From NCBI GenBank assembly GCA_002477955.1, contig DLLE01000025.1, forward strand, positions 1-11,210: a stretch of 11,210 nt of DNA, in the 5' to 3' direction. A model generated the notes under the pieces. That model had not been told where the DNA came from. It saw only the letters and a program-made list of their open reading frames with translations, and did not search any database. Origin of the DNA: Treponema sp. UBA7570 (GTDB taxonomy: Bacteria > Spirochaetota > Spirochaetia > Treponematales > Treponemataceae). This document shows, piece after piece, positions 5,507-11,210 of this stretch (its first letter is position 1; every line of letters starts with the position of its first letter). The position numbers were made by a program, and so were the translations under genes.

Positions 5507-8074
5507 ATGGATAAATACATAGTAACTGGAATGTCCTGCGCGGCCTGCGCTGCAAGAGTTGAAAAAGCGGTTTTAAAAGTTCCGGGAGTCAATTCATGCA
5601 CGGTAAGCCTTCTGACAAACTCCATGGGAGTCGAAGGAGAAGCCTCTTCCGAAAAAATAATAAATGCTGTCGAAAAAGCCGGCTACAAAGCGCAGAAATT
5701 CTCATCAAAAGAAAGCCATTCAATTCAAGGCCAGACTCCGTCCGAAGACAGCGAGACTCCGCTCTTAAAAAAAAGGCTCGTCTGGTCGGTTTTGCTGCTG
5801 TCAGTCTTAATGTATTTTAGCATGGGACACATGATGTTTGGCTGGCCGATTCCAGCCTGGCTTACCAAAAACGGCGGAAATCACGTCGCAATGGGAATTT
5901 TACAGATGGTTCTATCGGCTCTCATAATGCTCGTAAATAAAAAATTCTTCGTTTCTGGATTTAAAAGTCTTATTCATCTTGCGCCTAACATGGACACTCT
6001 CGTTGCCCTTGGCTCCGGAGTTTCGTTTGTTTACAGCGTTTTTGTGCTTTTTGAGATGACGGATTCGGTTTTGCTAATGGACAGCGCGCGCACTCTAAAA
6101 CTTATGAACGGTTTTTATTTTGAAAGCGCGGCGATGATTGTAACTCTTATAACAGTCGGAAAGCTCTTAGAGTCAATCTCAAAAGGAAAGACAACAGACG
6201 CGCTTAAAAGCCTTATGAAGCTTTCTCCAAAAACCGCGGTTATCCTAAAAAACGGAGCAGAAAAAACTGTCAAAATCGAAGAAGTTCAAAAAGACGATAT
6301 TTTTGTAGTCCGCCCTGGAGAAAATATTCCTGCCGATGGAATTATTATTGAAGGAAGCTGCTCTGTAAACGAATCTGCGCTCACAGGAGAATCGATTCCT
6401 GTTGACAAGAAAAACGGCGACAAGGTCTGCGCGGCAACTTTAAATCAGACAGGATTTATAAAATGCAGGGCCGTAAAAGTCGGAGAAGACACAACTCTTT
6501 CGCAGATAATTCAAATGGTAAGCGACGCCGCCGCGACAAAAGCTCCGATTGCAAAAATTGCGGACAAAGTTTCTGGAATTTTCGTTCCGGCAGTAATTTT
6601 AATTTCGATTTTTACATTTTTGGCCTGGATTTTTGCAGGCGAAGAGTTTTCATTCGCCCTAAACCGCGCAATAACCGTTCTTGTCGTAAGCTGTCCTTGC
6701 GCGCTCGGTCTTGCAACTCCAGTCGCAATAATGGTCGGAAACGGAATCGGCGCAAAAAACGGGATTCTGTTCAAAAACTCCGCTGCGCTTGAACAGACAG
6801 GAAAGTCAAAAATTGTAATCTTGGACAAAACAGGAACAATCACAAAAGGAGAGCCTCTTGCAACCGACATTTTTGCATTTGAAGTTTCTGAACGCGAGCT
6901 TTTAGAAAAAGCCGCCTCGCTCGAATCAAAAAGCGAACATCCGCTTGCAAAGGCAGTGTTAAAAAAAGCCGGAGAAGAAAAAATTGAGTTAAAGCCAACT
7001 TCTGAATTTACAGCCATTCCCGGAAACGGCCTTTCGGCAATACTTGAAGGGAAAAAAATTTACGGCGGAAACCTGAGCTTTATTCAGTCAAAACTTTCTA
7101 ATATAAGCGAAAAACCTAAAATTCTTGCGGAAAAATTTGCAGAGCAAGGAAAAACCCCGCTATTTTTTGCAGAAGAAGACAGGCTTTTAGGCATTATAGC
7201 CGTGGCAGATGTAATAAAAAGCGACAGCTCAAAAGCCATAGAAGAATTAAAAAATATGGGAATTTTTGTCGCAATGCTCACAGGCGACAACGAAAAAACA
7301 GCCCGCGCGATCGGCGCTCAGGCAGGCGTTGACGAAGTGATTGCAGGCGTTCTTCCAGACAAAAAAGCGGAAAAAGTTCTCGAATTCAAGAAAAAAGGAA
7401 AAGTCTGCATGGTCGGAGACGGAATAAACGATGCCCCGGCTCTTACGGCGGCAGACACGGGAATGGCTATCGGCTCTGGAACAGATGTTGCAATAGATGC
7501 GGCAAATGTTGTCCTTATAAAAAACAGTCTTCTGGACGTAAACCGCGCAATCCGGCTCAGCCAAAAAACTGTAAAAAATATTCACGAAAACCTTTTCTGG
7601 GCATTTTTTTACAATATTCTTTTAATTCCAATTGCCGCAGGCGCATACATAAAGCTTTTTGGCCTGGAAATGAATCCAATGCTTGGAGCGGCGGCAATGA
7701 GCCTTTCAAGTTTTTGTGTTGTGACAAATGCGCTCAGATTGAATTTTTTCAATTTGAGGAATTCAAAAAATAAAAAAAGCAAAAAATCCGCTTTAACTGC
7801 ACAAAATGTAGTTTCTGCGGAAAATAAAAATAAACAGGAGGCCGAAAAAATGGCAGAATTAACAGAAAAAACATTAAAAGTAGAAGGAATGATGTGCTGC
7901 AACTGTGAAAATCACGTAAAAAGAGCGCTTGAAAAAATCGAAGGCGTAGAGACAGCCTCGCCAGACCACAAGACTTCGCAGGTTACGGTAAAGCTTTCGA
8001 AAAACGTTCCAGAAAGCGAATTTGAAAGGGCGATTGCAGACGCCGGTTATACTTATGCCGGTTTAAACTTGTAA
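5507..8074 (+). CDS. copA: Cu(I)-exporting P1B-type ATPase with N- and C-terminal metal-binding domains
   Basis: This membrane pump exports Cu(I) at the cost of ATP. The 855-residue protein runs: HMA domain with GMSCAAC (8-14); membrane helices from about 90; actuator TGES (293-296); CPC in the membrane (396-398); phosphorylation motif DKTGT (Asp440); SEHPL (His478) of the nucleotide domain; GDGINDAP (637-644); and the last helices with Tyr702-Asn703 and MSLSS (731-735). CPC, YN and MxxSS together mark the Cu(I) subgroup. A lysine-rich linker (about 753-781) leads to a second HMA domain with GMMCCNC (794-800). AAAGGA precedes the start. The linker carries AGGAGG and an in-frame ATG, described separately. 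The two-HMA layout resembles CopA of gut Firmicutes, which makes past transfer plausible; this is from memory, not a search. Confidence 0.97.
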   Translation: MDKYIVTGMSCAACAARVEKAVLKVPGVNSCTVSLLTNSMGVEGEASSEKIINAVEKAGYKAQKFSSKESHSIQGQTPSEDSETPLLKKRLVWSVLLLSVLMYFSMGHMMFGWPIPAWLTKNGGNHVAMGILQMVLSALIMLVNKKFFVSGFKSLIHLAPNMDTLVALGSGVSFVYSVFVLFEMTDSVLLMDSARTLKLMNGFYFESAAMIVTLITVGKLLESISKGKTTDALKSLMKLSPKTAVILKNGAEKTVKIEEVQKDDIFVVRPGENIPADGIIIEGSCSVNESALTGESIPVDKKNGDKVCAATLNQTGFIKCRAVKVGEDTTLSQIIQMVSDAAATKAPIAKIADKVSGIFVPAVILISIFTFLAWIFAGEEFSFALNRAITVLVVSCPCALGLATPVAIMVGNGIGAKNGILFKNSAALEQTGKSKIVILDKTGTITKGEPLATDIFAFEVSERELLEKAASLESKSEHPLAKAVLKKAGEEKIELKPTSEFTAIPGNGLSAILEGKKIYGGNLSFIQSKLSNISEKPKILAEKFAEQGKTPLFFAEEDRLLGIIAVADVIKSDSSKAIEELKNMGIFVAMLTGDNEKTARAIGAQAGVDEVIAGVLPDKKAEKVLEFKKKGKVCMVGDGINDAPALTAADTGMAIGSGTDVAIDAANVVLIKNSLLDVNRAIRLSQKTVKNIHENLFWAFFYNILLIPIAAGAYIKLFGLEMNPMLGAAAMSLSSFCVVTNALRLNFFNLRNSKNKKSKKSALTAQNVVSAENKNKQEAEKMAELTEKTLKVEGMMCCNCENHVKRALEKIEGVETASPDHKTSQVTVKLSKNVPESEFERAIADAGYTYAGLNL
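7836..8074 (+). other. Possible internal translation start giving a free CopZ-like chaperone
   Basis: Inside copA, AGGAGG (7836-7841) lies eight bases before ATG (7850-7852), which is in frame as Met782. Initiation there would give a separate 74-residue protein starting MAELTEKTLKVEG, with the metal motif GMMCCNC and the full ferredoxin-like fold of a CopZ/Atx1 copper chaperone, ending at the copA stop. The site lies in a low-complexity linker where codons have little constraint. Either it is used, so one gene yields pump and chaperone, or it is the remnant of a copZ gene fused to copA. The Shine-Dalgarno and spacing are seen; use of the site is inference. Confidence 0.45.
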
Positions 8075-8123
8075 ATAAAAAAGAAAATCTTTAAAATGTG
8101 GACAAAAATTTAGAAAGCCGGTT

Positions 8124-8147
8124 TTTACCGCTTATGAAGACGGTAAA
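8124..8147. repeat. Short inverted repeat after copA
   Basis: TTTACCG (8124-8130) and CGGTAAA (8141-8147) form a seven-base stem around a ten-base loop, 49 bp after the copA stop. No T tract follows directly, although a T-rich run occurs at about 8166-8172. It may help end or stabilise the copA mRNA. Confidence 0.35.
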
Positions 8148-8190
8148 CGCTGAAGAAAACTTTCATTTTTTTAGTAAAAACTCGACAGGA

Positions 8191-8236
8191 TGTAAGATAA
8201 AAACAGCCGAAAATGGCGTCTGTTTTTATCTTTACA
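8191..8236. terminator. Long A/T-armed hairpin, probable terminator after copA
   Basis: AAGATAAAAACAG (8194-8206) and CTGTTTTTATCTT (8220-8232) are perfect complements, extendable to about 16 pairs with one bulge, with a small CC/GG extension near the loop. The A-rich 5' arm and T-rich 3' arm suit a rho-independent terminator that could act on either strand. An alternative is the first element of the pncB leader. Confidence 0.5.
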
Positions 8237-8345
8237 AGTTTGCGTTGCAAACTTACTAATCAACTGCAATTTCTCACTTTGCTACGAAATTGCAATAAAA
8301 AGTCAATCCTAAAACTGAAGTTTTAATCTTGACTTTTTATAGGAG
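8236..8345 (+). promoter_or_regulatory. Serial hairpins in the pncB leader, the last abutting the ribosome site
   Basis: Three hairpins follow one another. The first is AAGTTTGC-GTT-GCAAACTT (8236-8254). The second is GCAATTTC (8266-8273) with GAAATTGC (8286-8293). The third is nested, with outer arms ATAAAAAGTCAA (8295-8306) and TTGACTTTTTAT (8329-8340) and inner AAAACT-GA-AGTTTT (8311-8324). The ribosome site AGGAG (8341-8345) begins on the very next base. The internal-loop segment TCCT (8307-8310) is complementary to AGGA of that site. Such a layout could control pncB translation or shape the mRNA end. It does not match the NAD+ riboswitch classes as I know them. Confidence 0.5.
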
Positions 8346-8351
8346 ATTAAA

Positions 8352-9815
8352 ATGAACGAAAAAATCGAAAACAGCACCATAAACAGTGCTCTCTTCACCG
8401 ACTTTTATGAATTGACAATGGCCCAAGGCTACTGGAAAAACGACATGAATCAGGATGTTGTTTTTGACATGTTTTTCAGAAGACAGCCATTTAACGGCGG
8501 TTTTTCAATTTTTGCCGGTCTTGATACGCTTTTAGACGCAATCACAGATTTTACTTTTAGTCCAAGCGATATTGAATTTTTAAGGCAACAGAAGATTTTT
8601 GAGCCGGGTTTTCTCGAATACCTGAAAACTTTCCGTTTTAGAGGCGACGTTTACGCTTTTAGAGAAGGCTCGGTTATATTTCCTCAGGAGCCGATTGTCA
8701 GAATCCACGCAAAACTGATTGAAGCGCAGATTGTCGAGGCTTTGGTTTTGAACCACATAAATTTCCAGAGCCTTATTGCGACAAAAACAGCAAGAATCTG
8801 GCTTGCAAGCAAAAAAGGCTCAATAATGGAATTTGGCTTAAGACGCGCACAAGGACCAGACGGCGGAATGAGCGCAACGCGCGCAAGTTTTATCGGCGGA
8901 GCAGCCGGAACTTCAAACACTCTGGCAGGAAAACTCTACGATATTCCGGTAATGGGAACAATGGCTCATTCCTGGATTATGGCCTTCCCTTCTGAACTTG
9001 AAGCGTTCGAAGCATACGCAAAGCTCTATCCTCAAAAGGCAATTTTCTTAATCGACACCTACGACACTCTCCGCTCCGGCATAAAAAATGCAATCAAAGC
9101 AGGGGCAAAGCTCGTAGAGAAAGGCTACAACTTCGGCGTCAGGCTTGATTCTGGAGATATTTCCTATCTTACGGCAGAAGTCCGCAAAGAACTGGACAAG
9201 GCAGGATTTCCGCAGGCAACAATCACAGTTTCAAACGAGCTTACAGAAGAAATTGTCGAGACTCTTGTTCAGCAAAACACACCAATCAACAGCTGGGGCG
9301 TTGGAACCCACATGGTGACTGGAGGAAACGAGGCCAGCTTTACAGGCGTTTACAAGCTGGCGGCAAGATTTGACAAGACCTCCGGCAAGAATATTCCTGC
9401 AATGAAATTTTCAGACAATCCTGAAAAAAACACAAATCCTGGAATAAAAAATGTATACCGTCTGTATGATGACGAAGGCAATGCAAAGGCCGACATAATT
9501 GCAACTGAAGACGAAAAAATCGAAGCAGGAAAAGAATACCGCTACTACCATCCGATGATTGACTACCGCCAGTTTACATTTAAGGCGGCAAAAACTGAGG
9601 CTCTTTTGCACAAAGTTGTAGAAAACGGCAACAGGATTGAAGAAAAACAGCCTGCTGGAAAAGTAATCCGTCTTGCACACGAAACAGCACAGCAGCAGCT
9701 CGAAACTCTGGATGCTTCTTACAAGCGTATTTTAAATCCGCATATTTACAAAGTAAGCCTGACAGAAGCAATGAAAAATCTAAAGATGGATTTTATTGAA
9801 AAAAGAATAAAATAG
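8352..9815 (+). CDS. pncB: Nicotinate phosphoribosyltransferase
   Basis: This cytosolic enzyme joins nicotinate to PRPP, with ATP hydrolysis, to give nicotinate mononucleotide, the entry step of NAD salvage. The 487-residue product shows the family motifs in order: TDFYELTM (16-23), EFGLRRAQGPDGG (160-172), GTSN (186-189), GTMAHSW with the phosphorylated His206 (202-208), LIDTYDTL (233-240), RLDSGD (264-269) and WGVGTHMV (315-322). It is longer than the roughly 400-residue E. coli PncB and belongs to the long form common in Gram-positive and many other bacteria. AGGAG sits six bases before the ATG, directly after a nested hairpin. A strong terminator follows. It stands alone, with no other NAD gene in the window. 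Identification is secure. Confidence 0.97.
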   Translation: MNEKIENSTINSALFTDFYELTMAQGYWKNDMNQDVVFDMFFRRQPFNGGFSIFAGLDTLLDAITDFTFSPSDIEFLRQQKIFEPGFLEYLKTFRFRGDVYAFREGSVIFPQEPIVRIHAKLIEAQIVEALVLNHINFQSLIATKTARIWLASKKGSIMEFGLRRAQGPDGGMSATRASFIGGAAGTSNTLAGKLYDIPVMGTMAHSWIMAFPSELEAFEAYAKLYPQKAIFLIDTYDTLRSGIKNAIKAGAKLVEKGYNFGVRLDSGDISYLTAEVRKELDKAGFPQATITVSNELTEEIVETLVQQNTPINSWGVGTHMVTGGNEASFTGVYKLAARFDKTSGKNIPAMKFSDNPEKNTNPGIKNVYRLYDDEGNAKADIIATEDEKIEAGKEYRYYHPMIDYRQFTFKAAKTEALLHKVVENGNRIEEKQPAGKVIRLAHETAQQQLETLDASYKRILNPHIYKVSLTEAMKNLKMDFIEKRIK

Positions 9816-9823
9816 TCAAAATC

Positions 9824-9871
9824 AATCCACGGTCAAAACAAGCAAAAAGTTTTACGATCGTGGATTTTTTT
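9824..9871 (+). terminator. Intrinsic terminator of pncB
   Basis: AATCCACG (9824-9831) pairs with CGTGGATT (9859-9866) across a 27-base loop and runs into a T tract through 9871. It starts nine bases after the pncB stop codon. Confidence 0.85.
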
Positions 9872-9879
9872 GTCTTTTG

Positions 9880-9949
9880 AAAAAAAAACAAAAAAAATTA
9901 AAAAATTTTAAAAAATGCTATTGACGTAAATAATTCGTTTTGCTAATAT
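9880..9949 (+). promoter_or_regulatory. Strong tRNA promoter with A-tract upstream element
   Basis: TTGACG (9921-9926) and TAATAT (9944-9949) are separated by exactly 17 bp, close to sigma-70 consensus. Repeated A and T tracts from 9880 to about 9916 resemble an UP element that binds the polymerase alpha subunits, as is usual for stable RNA genes. Transcription should start about 9956, a few bases before the tRNA. Confidence 0.85.
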
Positions 9950-9960
9950 AAATACATCAC

Positions 9961-10034
9961 GCGGGCATAGCGAAGTTGGTTATCGCGCTGGCCTGTCACG
10001 CCGGAGATCGCGGGTTCGAGCCCCGCTGCTCGCG
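9961..10034 (+). tRNA. tRNA-Asp(GTC)
   Basis: A complete 74-base cloverleaf. The acceptor GCGGGCA pairs with TGCTCGC (one G-T), the anticodon arm CTGGC/GCCGG holds loop CTGTCAC with anticodon GTC, the T arm contains GGTTCGAGCC, and the discriminator base is G, as expected for Asp. CCA is not encoded, so it must be added by tRNA nucleotidyltransferase. It is driven by the strong promoter just upstream and followed by a terminator. Confidence 0.97.
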
Positions 10035-10038
10035 TCAA

Positions 10039-10067
10039 AAACCTTCCTCGGTGAGGAAGGTTTTTTT
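10039..10067 (+). terminator. Intrinsic terminator after tRNA-Asp
   Basis: AACCTTCCTC (10040-10049), loop GGT, GAGGAAGGTT (10053-10062) gives a perfect ten-base stem followed by further Ts to 10067. It lies five bases after tRNA-Asp and only 17 bp before tRNA-Pro, so some read-through may be needed for the second tRNA. Confidence 0.88.
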
Positions 10068-10084
10068 ATTAAAATTAAAAAAAT

Positions 10085-10157
10085 CGGGTATTAGCGCAGC
10101 TGGTAGCGCACTAGCTTCGGGAGTTAGGGGTCGGCGGTTCGAATCCGCCATACCCGA
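10085..10157 (+). tRNA. tRNA-Pro(CGG)
   Basis: A complete 73-base cloverleaf. The acceptor CGGGTAT pairs perfectly with ATACCCG, the D arm has GCGC/GCGC, the anticodon arm CTAGC/GTTAG holds loop TTCGGGA with anticodon CGG, and the T arm is GGCGG/CCGCC around TTCGAAT. Discriminator A and G37 fit proline. CCA is not encoded. There is no clear promoter of its own in the 50 bp after tRNA-Asp. It reads CCG codons. Confidence 0.96.
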
Positions 10158-10166
10158 TATTAAAAA

Positions 10167-10193
10167 ATCTGTCGTCCTGGCAGATTTTTTTTT
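10167..10193 (+). terminator. Intrinsic terminator after tRNA-Pro
   Basis: ATCTGTC (10167-10173), loop GTCCT, GGCAGAT (10079 offset by 100: 10179-10185) forms a seven-pair stem with one G-T, followed by eight further Ts to 10193. Confidence 0.85.
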
Positions 10194-10207
10194 GCATTTT
10201 TTTATTT

Positions 10208-10292
10208 GGCGCCGGATGGCAGCGGACACGCGGAAGAAGCGTGTGTGTGCAAACACCGGAAGCGCGTAAGACGCTGTAGCCGCGGACAGCCG
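10208..10292. repeat. GC-rich hairpin element (family copy 2)
   Basis: A GC-rich island between the tRNA-Pro terminator and the AT-rich upstream region of the last gene. Stems on the plus strand are ACACGC (10226-10231) with GCGTGT (10239-10244) and GCGT-AAG-ACGC (10264-10274). Read on the minus strand the order is CGGC, hairpin GCGT-CTT-ACGC, TTCCGGT, hairpin ACACGC...GCGTGT with a TTC-containing loop, then CCGCTGCC. This is the same order of linkers and hairpins as at 1519-1592, with different stem sequences. No gene is evident in it. Confidence 0.5.
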
Positions 10293-10435
10293 TTTTTACA
10301 AAAAAAATTTGCATAACCGACAAGTGTTTTTTTTAGGAAAGTTGTGCGCCCCATTATAAATAAAAAATTCTTCAGTTTTTTTTGAAAAAGTCGAAAATCT
10401 TAAAGACTGGTAAGACAATTTTGGAGAGGTTGTCT

Positions 10436-11158
10436 ATGGAAATCTGCTTTTTGACTCGTGAAAAGAATGTTTGCCGCCTTATTATGGAAAGGCTTGAGAA
10501 TTCTGGCTGCCGTTGCTATCTGCAGGACGACTGGAGCTTGCTGTACAAGAACATTCAGGATTTTAACTGTCAGATTGATATGATTGTCTGCGATTTTACT
10601 CTTATAAGCGGCTGCTGCTTTAATCTTTTTGAATCGATTTTTGAAATGGGGAAAAAAATTCCCATAATTTATTACAATGACCCTTCTTCCCCAGACGACG
10701 AACGGGTAAACCACTGGATAAGCCAAAATGAGCTTTATTACCAGTTTAATTTTCCGCAAAACTGCATTTCGACGCTCAAAAAATTAAACGAAATAATCTG
10801 CGATCCGAGCGTAAAACGGCATATTTCGCTTTTGCAGCCGGCAATTCCGGTCGGATGGGAAAAACTTAGAGGCAGCGAAACTCAGCGCGAAATTAACCTT
10901 CTTGATTTTAGGTTCAGGAACAATCTTTCGCCTGCTCTTTTTCAGCTTTTTGAATATATGTACAAAAACAGGACAAAAGACATGAGCTTGTCCGAACTCG
11001 AAAAAGTTCTGTTTAGAAACAAAAAGGATTTTTTTGACCATAAATCGTCTGTCTACTCATATATTTCAAGATTAAAAAACCAGATTGAAACTGATTCCGC
11101 AACAAAAATAAAAATTTTCCGCTCAAGCCGGGGCTGCTACAGGATGGTCGTTTATTAA
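10436..11158 (+). CDS. Response-regulator-like protein: degenerate receiver plus OmpR-type winged helix
   Basis: A 240-residue protein of no named family that I recognise. Residues 1 to about 122 look like a CheY-type receiver fold: strand MEICFLT, a core strand IDMIVCDF with Asp53 at the phospho-acceptor place, then IPIIYYND. The acidic pair expected after the first strand is missing, the Thr/Ser after the fourth strand is replaced near YYND, and QFNFPQN (103-109) replaces the usual Lys-Pro. Phosphorylation is therefore doubtful. Residues about 160-240 match an OmpR/PhoB winged helix: LSPALFQLFEYM, MSLSELEKVLF, SSVYSYISRLKNQI (recognition helix) and SSRGCYRMV as the wing. The ATG at 10436 has GAGAGG six bases upstream; a TTG at 10382 gives a longer frame with no such support. 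No partner kinase is in the window. Its targets are unknown. It is Cys-rich (nine Cys, mostly in the first half). Confidence 0.72.
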   Translation: MEICFLTREKNVCRLIMERLENSGCRCYLQDDWSLLYKNIQDFNCQIDMIVCDFTLISGCCFNLFESIFEMGKKIPIIYYNDPSSPDDERVNHWISQNELYYQFNFPQNCISTLKKLNEIICDPSVKRHISLLQPAIPVGWEKLRGSETQREINLLDFRFRNNLSPALFQLFEYMYKNRTKDMSLSELEKVLFRNKKDFFDHKSSVYSYISRLKNQIETDSATKIKIFRSSRGCYRMVVY

Positions 11159-11195
11159 AAAAATAAGCAGGTTCAATTTCGAGTTTTAAATTTTA

Positions 11196-11210
11196 CTGTC
11201 ATTATCGGGC
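11196..11210 (+). repeat. Start of another palindromic element, cut by the window end
   Basis: CTGTCATTATCGGGC (11196-11210) is identical to 62-76, the start of the second half of the element at 23-92. The hairpin partner CCCGATAAT would lie just beyond the window. The preceding bases (11159-11195) are AT-rich with nothing else evident. Confidence 0.7.

Noticed and set aside
6511..7902. Minus-strand open frames within copA
   Set aside because: They mirror the codon pattern of the well-identified copA gene and show no ribosome sites or recognisable domains.
9976..10323. Open frames on both strands across the tRNAs
   Set aside because: They run through two clear tRNA cloverleaves and two terminators, so they are artefacts of the tRNA sequence.
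10340..10381. Promoter for the regulator gene around TATAAA near 10355
   Set aside because: No -35 with acceptable spacing could be found; TTGTGC lies only seven bases upstream.
10382..10435. TTG start adding 18 residues to the regulator
   Set aside because: There is no ribosome site near the TTG, the added residues do not belong to the receiver fold, and GAGAGG precedes the ATG at 10436.

Overview
The window looks like a chromosomal segment of a host-associated Treponema (Spirochaetota). This is inferred from the low-to-moderate GC content, the A-rich leaders with strong GGAGG-type ribosome sites, the exported M16 peptidase pair and the CopA/CsoR type. No 16S or other definitive marker is present, so the genus is a judgement, not a proof.

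Layout. Positions 1-388 carry no gene. They hold a two-hairpin palindromic element (23-92), a seven-unit 22-bp tandem repeat (96-249) and the purM terminator. The minus strand then encodes purM (389-1483) and purE (1638-2135), two enzymes of de novo purine synthesis, and behind a strong terminator an operon of two exported M16-family proteins (2213-5061). One M16 protein has the zinc site and the other has the substrate-binding Arg/Tyr pair, so they should work as a heterodimer. A divergent 122-bp intergenic region holds a CsoR-type operator between the -35 and -10 of a plus-strand copper operon: csoR (5184-5492) and copA (5507-8074). The last 74 codons of copA are a CopZ-like metal-binding domain preceded by its own well-placed AGGAGG and an in-frame ATG. 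After a hairpin-rich leader (about 8191-8340) comes nicotinate phosphoribosyltransferase (8352-9815) for NAD salvage. A strong promoter then drives tRNA-Asp(GTC) and probably tRNA-Pro(CGG), each followed by its own terminator. The last gene (10436-11158) is a response-regulator-like protein with a degenerate receiver domain and an OmpR-type winged helix.

How the genes fit together. Most are housekeeping: purine synthesis, NAD salvage and tRNAs. The functional modules are the copper sensor/exporter operon and the split-site periplasmic protease. The least ordinary content is non-coding or hidden. It comprises two families of intergenic elements whose hairpin arms vary in a compensatory way (23-92 with a new copy entering at 11196; 1519-1592 with 10208-10292), the 22-bp minisatellite, the nested hairpins abutting the pncB ribosome site, and the internal start in copA. 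No mobile element, CRISPR array or defence system was seen.
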